Below, one piece after another: positions 8,405-16,650 of a DNA stretch of 38,328 nucleotides. How positions within the stretch are numbered: position 1 is the stretch's first letter; each line of letters starts with the position of its first letter. The position numbers were made by a program, and so were the translations under genes. The notes below the pieces were generated by a model. It did no database searches, was not told the origin of the DNA, and saw only the letters and a program-made list of their open reading frames with translations. This DNA comes from Flavobacteriaceae bacterium TMED81. GTDB lineage: Bacteria > Bacteroidota > Bacteroidia > Flavobacteriales > Flavobacteriaceae. The stretch is from contig NHEI02000028.1 of the NCBI GenBank assembly GCA_002171575.2, positions 1 through 38,328 on the forward strand, written 5' to 3'.

Positions 8405-9169
8405 ATGATTCGAATCGGATTGATCGGTACTGGAAATGTGGCAATTGCCCTGGCAAGAGAAATCCGTAACCATCAGACTTTAAGCTTAGTTCAACTCAAC
8501 GGCAGAGATCAAAATAAACTCCCAAAAGATCTGATTGATATTCCTTTTTCGAAACAATTCAATGCCCTTCCATCATGTGATGTGGTTTTGATTGCAGTTT
8601 CTGATCAAGCGATACAACAAGTCAGCAGTCAACTTCCCTTGACAGATGCTGTCGTCGCACACACTTCGGGTGCATCTTCAATGGACTTGCTCAGTAACCA
8701 CAAACATCGAGGGGTTTTTTACCCCTTGCAAACATTCTCAAAGCAACAGCAGCTAAATTGGTCCGAAATCCCAATATTATGGGAAGGTAACAACAAACAA
8801 GTGAATGAGAAATTGGAAACCTTATCTCAACTGCTGAGTCCACTTGCTACACAAATCGATGAAAAACAACGCCTCAGCATGCATTTAGCTGCTGTTGTCG
8901 TGAATAATTTTACCAATCATTTGTATGCGGAAGCCCATCGCTTTTGTAAGTCTAAACAGCTGAATTTTGAATTGTTAACTCCTCTTATCGAAGAAACAAC
9001 CAGAAAAATAAAACAACTAGATCCAAGGGAAAGTCAAACAGGGCCTGCCGCGAGGGGTGATACCCAAACCATCCAGCGCCACATGGCGATCCCAATGACA
9101 GAAGAATTGAGCGATATTTACTCGCTTTTTACATCTCAATTATTAAAACAAAGCAATGAAAATATTTAA
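8405..9169 (+). CDS. Rossmann-fold/DUF2520 (NADP oxidoreductase-like) protein
   Basis: IGLIGTGNVAIALAREI; C-terminal DUF2520-like region. Confidence 0.8.
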   Translation: MIRIGLIGTGNVAIALAREIRNHQTLSLVQLNGRDQNKLPKDLIDIPFSKQFNALPSCDVVLIAVSDQAIQQVSSQLPLTDAVVAHTSGASSMDLLSNHKHRGVFYPLQTFSKQQQLNWSEIPILWEGNNKQVNEKLETLSQLLSPLATQIDEKQRLSMHLAAVVVNNFTNHLYAEAHRFCKSKQLNFELLTPLIEETTRKIKQLDPRESQTGPAARGDTQTIQRHMAIPMTEELSDIYSLFTSQLLKQSNENI

Positions 9170-9686
9170 AGAGGAGCTCAAGCACATTCAGAACTTTATT
9201 TTTGATGTCGATGGGGTTTTTACCGATGGAAGTATCTTGATCCATGAAGATGGTTCGATGTTGCGAACCATGAATACCAAAGATGGCTATGCCGTAAAGG
9301 CCGCATTACACGCTGGGTTTCGGGTTTGTATTATTTCGGGGGGAACAAATCCTGCTGTTCAAAAAAGACTCAATGATTTGGGGGTGAAAGATGTGTATCT
9401 CGGCATCCATGATAAGGCAAGTGTATTGGAAACCTACTTTGCAGAAAACAATCTCAAAGCCAGTGAAAGTTTATTTATGGGGGATGACATCCCAGATATT
9501 CCTGCAATGAATCAAGTGCACCTTGCCACTTGTCCAAACGATGCTGTACCTGAGGTTCGGGCAGCAGCTGATTATATTTCTCATGTCCCTGGTGGAAAGG
9601 GATGTGTTCGGGATGTCATAGAACAAACCTTAAAAATCCACGGCAAATGGGGCGGATTTTTTGAAGCGAGAAACGACAAAAAATGA
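9156..9686 (+). CDS. HAD-family phosphatase, KdsC-like
   Basis: FIFDVDGVFTDGSI, IISGG, FMGDDIPDIPAM motifs. Confidence 0.85.
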   Translation: MKIFKEELKHIQNFIFDVDGVFTDGSILIHEDGSMLRTMNTKDGYAVKAALHAGFRVCIISGGTNPAVQKRLNDLGVKDVYLGIHDKASVLETYFAENNLKASESLFMGDDIPDIPAMNQVHLATCPNDAVPEVRAAADYISHVPGGKGCVRDVIEQTLKIHGKWGGFFEARNDKK

Positions 9687-10273
9687 CCATTCCAAAAACA
9701 GTTGATATCATACTGGGTTCTGGCTCACCAAGGCGACAAAGCTTGCTTGAGCAAATGAAGATCAATCATCGTGTAGAACTGCGAACAATCGATGAAAAAT
9801 TTGATCCTGATCTACAAGCCGAACAAATAACTGACCATTTAGCACAGCAAAAAGGCAAGGTATTCCAGCACGACCTCAACCCTGATCAGCTCGTGATCAC
9901 AGCAGACACGATTGTTTGGTTTGAGAGAAAAGCACTTGGAAAGCCCAAAAGCCAAGAAGAAGCCAAACGGATGTTGCTTTCGCTTTCGGGAAAAACGCAT
10001 CGGGTCATTAGTTCGGTTTGCTTTTCAACCACCAACCGACAGCATACTATCAACTGCTTTACAGATGTCAGGTTTGCGGATTTAAACGAAGACCTAGTTG
10101 ACCAATACGTAGCAACTGGTAGCCCCATGGACAAAGCGGGTTCCTACGGGATTCAGGACGCATTTGGACTCTATGCTGTTTCGGAGATCAATGGGTCATA
10201 TACAAACGTGATGGGATTGCCATGTATGCAAACCTTTCAGGCACTTCACAAGTTTGTCCAAAACTATTTTTAA
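9683..10273 (+). CDS. maf: Maf-like nucleotide pyrophosphatase
   Basis: ILGSGSPRRQSLL, ITADTIVW, KAGSYGIQDAFG. Confidence 0.92.
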   Translation: MTIPKTVDIILGSGSPRRQSLLEQMKINHRVELRTIDEKFDPDLQAEQITDHLAQQKGKVFQHDLNPDQLVITADTIVWFERKALGKPKSQEEAKRMLLSLSGKTHRVISSVCFSTTNRQHTINCFTDVRFADLNEDLVDQYVATGSPMDKAGSYGIQDAFGLYAVSEINGSYTNVMGLPCMQTFQALHKFVQNYF

Positions 10274-10279
10274 GCTCGC

Positions 10280-11119
10280 TTATTCAGCACCCCATTTGGC
10301 CAATTGTTTTTTATTGAGGTCGATGTATTGCTGGTTTCCAGAAGTTGTCGCCAATTGAAGAGAAGTTTTCGCAGCATCGATGGCCAAATCCAATTCCCCA
10401 AGTGCTTCGTGAATCAATGATTTTTGACGAAAAAACCAAAATGCGTCAGTTCTCAATTCAACTGCCTTTGTAATCCATGCCTTTGCTTTTTGCAAATCTT
10501 TATCATTGTTTAAATAATAAACTGCTGCAGTGTATAAATCATTGGCGGAGGCAGAATCTGGGTTCATTTTTGAGATATGAGACGTCATGATCTCGTTTGT
10601 TGGAAAAGTCATCGGGATCTGTATCGCAACTTGTTCCCAAGCCAATTGCAAATCCGCTGAATCGAGGGATATGTTTTCGAGTGATATGGAAAATGACTCT
10701 GCATGATCGATGGTTTGCACTTTTGCCCGAACAGCAAGACTCACTTTGTCCTCGTCCCAGCTTGAAGGCGTTCCCCAATTATTGGTTTCAGTATAGAAAT
10801 ACACCATCCAAACGTCTTGTTTCGGTATGGTATACAGAGAATAGGTTCCCTTGGAAAGGGGTTGGCCAGAAACCGTTACATCGTCAGAAAAGGTGATCAG
10901 TGTATTTCGGTTTGCACCCGTACGCCATAATACGTCGTAGGGAACCAAGTCGCCAAATATGTTTCGATCTCGCACTGCTGGTCGAGAATATTCAATGGTC
11001 ACCTCGGACAAACCAACCGTTTGAACCAACTTTGCTTTCGGACTGAGTTGTGGTCGTGGCAAATGTGCATGAACCGTAAAAGAGATCAATAATAGAGATA
11101 GATAAAATATGGGTTTCAT
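10280..11119 (-). CDS. DUF2911 domain protein with C-terminal TPR, secreted
   Basis: Signal peptide MKPIFYLSLLLISFTVHA; VEYSRPAVRDRNIFGDLVPYDVLWRTGANRNT typical of DUF2911; start trimmed from 11182 to 11119. Confidence 0.8.
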   Translation of the reverse strand: MKPIFYLSLLLISFTVHAHLPRPQLSPKAKLVQTVGLSEVTIEYSRPAVRDRNIFGDLVPYDVLWRTGANRNTLITFSDDVTVSGQPLSKGTYSLYTIPKQDVWMVYFYTETNNWGTPSSWDEDKVSLAVRAKVQTIDHAESFSISLENISLDSADLQLAWEQVAIQIPMTFPTNEIMTSHISKMNPDSASANDLYTAAVYYLNNDKDLQKAKAWITKAVELRTDAFWFFRQKSLIHEALGELDLAIDAAKTSLQLATTSGNQQYIDLNKKQLAKWGAE

Positions 11120-11186
11120 TGTTTTTGAATTTAGAATTTCTAAACTACACTTTTTGTGTAAATCATGATGAAATTTTAACAATTTA

Positions 11187-11222
11187 TTTTGTTTAATCTT
11201 TTTTTTAATTCATTAAACAAAA
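11187..11222. promoter_or_regulatory. Putative light-regulator operator upstream of the photolyase operon
   Basis: TTTTGTTTAAT (11187-11197) - 14 bp - ATTAAACAAAA (11212-11222): perfect 11-bp inverted arms, same arms as the site in front of the CarH-like gene; ends 3 bp before a TATCTTTG -7 box. Confidence 0.62.
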
Positions 11223-11225
11223 GAG

Positions 11226-11233
11226 TATCTTTG
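11226..11233 (+). promoter_or_regulatory. -7 box of the photolyase-operon promoter
   Basis: TATCTTTG matches TAnnTTTG, 16 nt upstream of the GTG at 11250. Confidence 0.55.
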
Positions 11234-11249
11234 ACAAAAATGAAAAAAC

Positions 11250-11708
11250 GTGTACAGCTATACATCTGAACAAAATTTACCGATCGACATGGAAAAGGCA
11301 TGGGATTTTTTATCAGATCCCAAAAACCTAAAAACGATTACGCCAGATTATATGGGCTTTGATATCTTGTCTGGTGCTGATCGCAAAATGTTTCCAGGGC
11401 AAATCATACAATATATCCTCACCCCCATTCTCGGAATCCCATTTCGTTGGGTGACTGAAATTACGCATGTTGAAAAGGGGCATTATTTTGTTGATGAACA
11501 GCGCTTTGGACCGTATACGTTTTGGCACCACAAACATTTTATCAAAGAGATTCCCAATGGTGTTCAAATGACAGATATCGTTGATTACAAGCTTCCTTTG
11601 GGGTTTCTCGGGCGATTTGCCCACTGGCTGTTTGTTAAAAAGAAAGTCAAATCAATTTTTGATTATCGTGAACAAAAGCTCGAAAGCATTTTTGGAAAAT
11701 ATAAATAA
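11250..11708 (+). CDS. SRPBCC (START/Bet v1-like) family protein
   Basis: YTSEQNLPIDMEKAWDFLSDPKNLKTITPDYMGFDIL...; first gene of the photolyase operon. Confidence 0.85.
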   Translation: MYSYTSEQNLPIDMEKAWDFLSDPKNLKTITPDYMGFDILSGADRKMFPGQIIQYILTPILGIPFRWVTEITHVEKGHYFVDEQRFGPYTFWHHKHFIKEIPNGVQMTDIVDYKLPLGFLGRFAHWLFVKKKVKSIFDYREQKLESIFGKYK

Positions 11709-11711
11709 CAT

Positions 11712-12404
11712 ATGAAAAAGAACATTTTATTGATCGGCGGATCGAGCGGGATTGGTCTGGCCACCGCCAAACTACTCACTGAAAGTCATGAGGTGTGTAT
11801 CGCCTCCCGCTCATCGGATTCCCTAACAGGACTCGACATCCATCACCTTCCTTTTGATGTGACTACAGATGATTTGTCCACACTGGACTTACCCGCAGAA
11901 CTATCAGGACTTGTTTATTGTCCAGGGAGCATCAATTTGCGACCGTTTAAGGGGCTAAAACCAGAAGCATTCGAGGCAGATTTTCAAATCAATGTCATGG
12001 GCTTTGTCAAGTCTTTGCAAGCAGTTCTCCCAAAGCTCACAACCAATAGCAGTGTGGTCTTGTACAGTACCGTTGCTGTAAAAGTGGGCATGCCCTTTCA
12101 CGCCAGTGTAGCGGCATCTAAAGGAGCCCTTGAAGGCCTTGGCAAATCACTTGCTGCTGAGCTTGCACCCAAGACGCGAGTAAACATAATTGCACCATCA
12201 ATCACAAATACACCTTTGGCAGATCGATTTTTGAACAACGAAGCAAAAATGGAAAAGTCAGCGCAACGACACCCATTAAAGCGTGTGGGTGAAGCAAGTG
12301 ATATCGCAGCAATGACACGCTTTTTACTCAGCGATGATAGTAGCTGGATGACGGGGCAAATCCTCGGGCTAGATGGAGGAATGTCAACGTTAAACACACA
12401 TTAA
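11712..12404 (+). CDS. Short-chain dehydrogenase/reductase-fold protein lacking catalytic Tyr
   Basis: GGSSGIGLATA nucleotide-binding motif; C-terminal WMTGQILGLDGGM; the YxxxK position reads VAASK. Confidence 0.85.
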   Translation: MKKNILLIGGSSGIGLATAKLLTESHEVCIASRSSDSLTGLDIHHLPFDVTTDDLSTLDLPAELSGLVYCPGSINLRPFKGLKPEAFEADFQINVMGFVKSLQAVLPKLTTNSSVVLYSTVAVKVGMPFHASVAASKGALEGLGKSLAAELAPKTRVNIIAPSITNTPLADRFLNNEAKMEKSAQRHPLKRVGEASDIAAMTRFLLSDDSSWMTGQILGLDGGMSTLNTH

Positions 12405-12405
12405 T

Positions 12406-13707
12406 TTGGACTCGATTGCAATGTTTTGGTTTCGCAGGGATTTGCGTTTAGACGACAACGTCGGGCTTTATCATGCGATAAAAAATGAGACAAAACTAGT
12501 CCCTATCTTTATTTTTGACAGTGACATTTTAGACCGCCTTCCAAAAGAGGATCCGCGTGTCTGTTTTTTACACGAACAAATTGAAGAACTCAATCAACAA
12601 CTCGCTGAGTCGAATAAAAAAATTCATGTCTATCACGGCAAACCAATCGATATTTTTCGAAAAATCTTAAGCGCAAATGCAGTTCATGCAGTTTACACAA
12701 ACCGCGACTATGAGCCCTATGCCACACAAAGAGATGCAGAAATCAAGGCACTCCTTTCTGAAAATGACGTTACCTTTTCAACGTATAAAGACCATGTCAT
12801 CTTTGAACGAGATGAAGTCGTCAAATCGGATGGTACGCCCTATCGAGTATATACCCCCTATTCCCGTGTTTGGCTCGACAAATTTGATCGACAAGAGCAC
12901 CTCAAAAGCCATCGCATTGACGATTTTGAAAAACTCACGACCCTTGCAGATCACAACAATCCTACTTTAACAGATATCGGTTTTACAACATCAAAGATAA
13001 CAGCCCCGCAGTCCGATACTTCAGATGAAATCATAGACCAGTATGAGGCAAGACGAAACACCCCAGCTGTTGCAGGAACCTCCAAAGTCGGAGTTCATTT
13101 ACGGTTTGGTACGTTGAGCATTCGAAAAGCGGTTGCCAAGGGCTTGGAGTCTTCGAACCAAACCTTTTTAAAGGAGTTAATCTGGCGAGAATTTTTTATG
13201 CAGATTCTTTGGCATTTTCCCCATACCGAAAACAAAAGCTTTAAACCCCAATACGACCGCATCGAATGGCGAAACAACCCTGAGGAGTTCAAGTGTTGGT
13301 GCGATGGGGAAACGGGTTATCCTTTTGTGGATGCTGGTATGCGAGAATTAAATGAAACGGGCTTTATGCACAATCGGGTTCGGATGCTAGTCGGTAGTTT
13401 TTTGTGCAAACATTTGCTTATCGATTGGCGCTTGGGAGAGGCCTATTTTGCGGAAAAGCTCCTCGATTATGAAATGGCGAGTAATGTTGGCAATTGGCAA
13501 TGGGTTGCTGGGTGTGGTGTGGATGCAGCACCTTACTTTCGGATTTTTAATCCTACCGAGCAAATCAAAAAGTTTGACAAAGACCATACATACATCAAAA
13601 AATGGGTGCCAGATTACCAAACATCATCTTATCCAAAGCAAATTGTCGATCATAAAATGGCACGTGAACGATGCTTGGAAACTTATAAATCGGCTTTAAA
13701 CAAATGA
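12406..13707 (+). CDS. phr: Class I CPD deoxyribodipyrimidine photolyase
   Basis: MFWFRRDLRLDDN; KELIWREFFMQ; TGFMHNRVRMLVGSFL; DWRLGEAYFAEKLLDYEMASNVGNWQWVAGCGVDAAPYFRIFNP. TTG at 12406 or ATG at 12421. Confidence 0.93.
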   Translation: MDSIAMFWFRRDLRLDDNVGLYHAIKNETKLVPIFIFDSDILDRLPKEDPRVCFLHEQIEELNQQLAESNKKIHVYHGKPIDIFRKILSANAVHAVYTNRDYEPYATQRDAEIKALLSENDVTFSTYKDHVIFERDEVVKSDGTPYRVYTPYSRVWLDKFDRQEHLKSHRIDDFEKLTTLADHNNPTLTDIGFTTSKITAPQSDTSDEIIDQYEARRNTPAVAGTSKVGVHLRFGTLSIRKAVAKGLESSNQTFLKELIWREFFMQILWHFPHTENKSFKPQYDRIEWRNNPEEFKCWCDGETGYPFVDAGMRELNETGFMHNRVRMLVGSFLCKHLLIDWRLGEAYFAEKLLDYEMASNVGNWQWVAGCGVDAAPYFRIFNPTEQIKKFDKDHTYIKKWVPDYQTSSYPKQIVDHKMARERCLETYKSALNK

Positions 13708-13850
13708 GAGGGGTAAAAAAAGAAAACCTCCCTGAAAAAATTTGTTTGGTTTGTAAACGCCCGTTTAGTTGGCGTAGAAAATGGGAAAATAATTGGAACG
13801 AAGTCAAATATTGTAGTCAAAAATGCAGGAGAAACAAAACACCGCTTTAG
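13704..13850 (+). CDS. DUF2256 small zinc-ribbon-like protein (48 aa)
   Basis: Absent from the ORF track. MRGVKKENLPEKICLVCKRPFSWRRKWENNWNEVKYCSQKCRRNKTPL*; CxxC and CxxxC pairs; ATGA overlap with the upstream gene and 28-nt overlap with the downstream gene. Confidence 0.88.
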   Translation: MRGVKKENLPEKICLVCKRPFSWRRKWENNWNEVKYCSQKCRRNKTPL

Positions 13851-15118
13851 TTTGGTTTAGAAATGATCTGCGTGTTGTGGACAATCAATCGCTTTACGAT
13901 GCGGCCACAAAGCATGACAAAGTGATTGGGCTTGTACTGATTCCTGCCGAATGGCTTGCTGAAACCCCGCTTGGATTTAAGAAAATGGAAGCATTTCGGG
14001 CTCGTTTTTTGTTGGAATCCATTGCCGATTTACAGCGCGATCTCGAATCCCATCACATCCCCCTCATCGTTAAAATCGATGATGGAACGTCTTTGACTCA
14101 AATTTGTAGCCAATATCAAATCACGGACATCTACCTACAAAAGGAGTGGACAAAAGATGAGATTGACCAAGAAAAAGGAATCCCTGAATCGGTTGCGGTT
14201 CACAAGTCCTACAACCAATTTTTATTTCACCCCGATGACTTGCCAATCTCAATCGATGACTTGCCAGAAATTTTTACCGTCTTTCGTAAAATATGCGAAA
14301 AGAAAGTCAACGTTCGTCCTTGTGTGTTAGAACCGAGAAGATTAGCAGCAGAAAATGCGAAAATCGCCTCGTATACACCATTGACTTTGGAAGAACTCGG
14401 CTATGAGCCATTTGACATTCATCCCAATAGTGCATTTCCATTTCAGGGGGGCAGCCATGCCGCAGACGAGCGATTGAACCATTATTTTTGGACAACAAAA
14501 AAGTTATCCTACTATAAAAAAACACGAAATGGATTGGTGGGAACAGATTACAGTTCGAAGTTTTCCCCTTGGTTAGCCAACGGGTCGATATCGGCCAAAT
14601 CAATTTATTGGGCGGTCAAAGATTATGAGCAAAATGTGGCCAAAAACCAGTCCACCTATTGGTTGATTTTTGAATTGATTTGGAGAGATTACTTCAAATA
14701 CGTTTCCTTGCGACATGGAAATTCTATTTTTACTGTTGGGGGAATCAAAAACAGATCTTATGATTGGGGGAAAAATCCGCATGTGTTTCAGCAGTGGGTA
14801 AACGGAACAACCGCAGAACCATTTGTCAATGCCAATATGCTCGAACTCAAAAGAACAGGGTTTATGAGCAATCGAGGTCGGCAAAATGTAGCCAGTTATT
14901 TGGTCAAAACACTTCAAATGGACTGGCGCTGGGGCGCTGCCTATTTTGAAGCCCTGTTGATCGACTATGACGTTCATAGCAATTACGGAAACTGGATGTA
15001 TAATGCTGGTGTCGGGAATGACCCCAGAGATCGCGTTTTTAACGTACGCTTACAAGCAGATCGGTATGATGGAAATGGAAAATATCAGTCCATGTGGCTG
15101 CAAAAACAACTCTTTTAA
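13823..15118 (+). CDS. Cryptochrome DASH
   Basis: ALVWFRNDLRVVDN; YKKTRNGLVGTDYSSKFSPWLANGSIS; GFMSNRGRQNVASYL; DYDVHSNYGNWMYNAGVGNDPRDRVFNVRLQADRYD. Confidence 0.92.
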   Translation: MQEKQNTALVWFRNDLRVVDNQSLYDAATKHDKVIGLVLIPAEWLAETPLGFKKMEAFRARFLLESIADLQRDLESHHIPLIVKIDDGTSLTQICSQYQITDIYLQKEWTKDEIDQEKGIPESVAVHKSYNQFLFHPDDLPISIDDLPEIFTVFRKICEKKVNVRPCVLEPRRLAAENAKIASYTPLTLEELGYEPFDIHPNSAFPFQGGSHAADERLNHYFWTTKKLSYYKKTRNGLVGTDYSSKFSPWLANGSISAKSIYWAVKDYEQNVAKNQSTYWLIFELIWRDYFKYVSLRHGNSIFTVGGIKNRSYDWGKNPHVFQQWVNGTTAEPFVNANMLELKRTGFMSNRGRQNVASYLVKTLQMDWRWGAAYFEALLIDYDVHSNYGNWMYNAGVGNDPRDRVFNVRLQADRYDGNGKYQSMWLQKQLF

Positions 15119-16650
15119 TGGAAGTACGCTTAATTCTTGGGGATCAGCTCAATGCCGAACACAGTTGGTTTGAGGAAGTTAATGACAACGTGTGCTATGT
15201 CATGTTTGAAATGCGTCAGGAGACAGACTATGTCAAGCATCACATTCAAAAGGTTGTTGCCTTCTTTGGAGCCATGCGAAACTTTGCACGTGCAAGAGAG
15301 AAAGAGGGGCATCGAGTTTTGTATTACACCCTAGATGATTCGCAAAACGAGCAGGAGCTAGAGAAAAACCTCAACAAAGTCATTTCCCTTTTGGGTGCTA
15401 CACGCTTTGCCTACCAGCTGCCCGATGAGTTTCGACTCGACCAACAACTTCAAAGCTTCTGTAAGGGCTTAAAGATCTCGTCTGAGGCCGTTGACACGGA
15501 CCATTTTCTCACGACAAGGGATGAAATGGGGAAATTCTTTGCGGGAAAGAAAAAATGGGTAATGGAGTTTTTCTACCGCTATATGCGGAAAAAATTTGAT
15601 ATCCTGATGGTGCATGATCAGCCAGAAGGCGGGTCTTGGAATTATGACAAGTTTAATCGAAACAAATGGAACGGCTCTCCGGCCATTCCTCCGCCCTATC
15701 TGCCAAAAGTCGAGTACATTGAGCAACTCCAAAAGATGATCGAAGATCAAGGGATTATGACGCTAGGCAGTCTCTCTAAAGACCAATTTTTATTTCCAAT
15801 GACCCGAGAGGAGAGTATAAAACAGCTCGACTATTTTTGCGAAAATCTGCTTATAGACTTTGGGAGCTTTCAAGATGCGATGCATCAAGAAGAAACCAAC
15901 CTATTCCATGCGAGGATTTCCTTTGCCTTGAATGTCAAAATCCTTCATCCTTTAGAGGTCATCAATCATGCCATTGAGGCCTATCGAAAACAACCCGACA
16001 CCATATCCCTTTCGCAGGTTGAGGGCTTTGTGAGGCAAGTGTTGGGGTGGCGAGAATACATCCGTGGACTGTATTGGAAAGAAATGCCAACTTATAAAGG
16101 GTTAAACGCCTTAGAAAATACCAATCCCCTTCCCGATTTCTATTGGACTGGTGAAACCAAAATGAATTGCTTGAGTACAACTGTAAAAAACAGTTTGGAG
16201 CATGCCTATGCCCATCATATCCAACGATTGATGATTACTGGAAATTTTGCACTCCTCGCCCAAACCCACCCCGATGCGGTAGATGAATGGTATTTAGGGA
16301 TCTATGCCGATGCCGTAGAATGGGTACAACTGCCAAACACACGCGGAATGAGTCAATATGCCGATGGGGGAATGGTGGCAACGAAACCTTATGTTTCCTC
16401 AGGGTCTTATGTCAACAAAATGAGTAATTATTGCTCTTCTTGTAGCTACAACCACAAAAAGAGATTGGGAGATGACGCTTGTCCGTTCAATAGCTTGTAT
16501 TGGAACTTTTTGGACGACAAAAAAGATTTCTTAAAAAGCAACAATCGTATGGGAATGATGCTCAATTTGTTGCGGAAAATCAAACCGGAGGAATTGGCAG
16601 CCATAAAAACACGTGCTTACGGAATCATTGCCAATCCCGATGCCTACTAA
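15118..16650 (+). CDS. FeS-cluster bacterial cryptochrome/(6-4) photolyase (FeS-BCP, PhrB-like)
   Basis: [16 protein letters not shown]-terminus; [15 protein letters not shown]; four-Cys pattern NCLSTT ... CSSC-x12-C ([18 protein letters not shown]). Starts at ATG 15118 (TAATG overlap), not 15094. Confidence 0.92.
   Translation: MEVRLILGDQLNAEHSWFEEVNDNVCYVMFEMRQETDYVKHHIQKVVAFFGAMRNFARAREKEGHRVLYYTLDDSQNEQELEKNLNKVISLLGATRFAYQLPDEFRLDQQLQSFCKGLKISSEAVDTDHFLTTRDEMGKFFAGKKKWVMEFFYRYMRKKFDILMVHDQPEGGSWNYDKFNRNKWNGSPAIPPPYLPKVEYIEQLQKMIEDQGIMTLGSLSKDQFLFPMTREESIKQLDYFCENLLIDFGSFQDAMHQEETNLFHARISFALNVKILHPLEVINHAIEAYRKQPDTISLSQVEGFVRQVLGWREYIRGLYWKEMPTYKGLNALENTNPLPDFYWTGETKMNCLSTTVKNSLEHAYAHHIQRLMITGNFALLAQTHPDAVDEWYLGIYADAVEWVQLPNTRGMSQYADGGMVATKPYVSSGSYVNKMSNYCSSCSYNHKKRLGDDACPFNSLYWNFLDDKKDFLKSNNRMGMMLNLLRKIKPEELAAIKTRAYGIIANPDAY

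Noticed and set aside
14307-15750. Several - strand ORFs (14307..14603, 14600..14977, 15469..15750) across the photolyase operon
   Set aside because: All antisense to well-supported photolyase/cryptochrome genes; no independent start context or domains.
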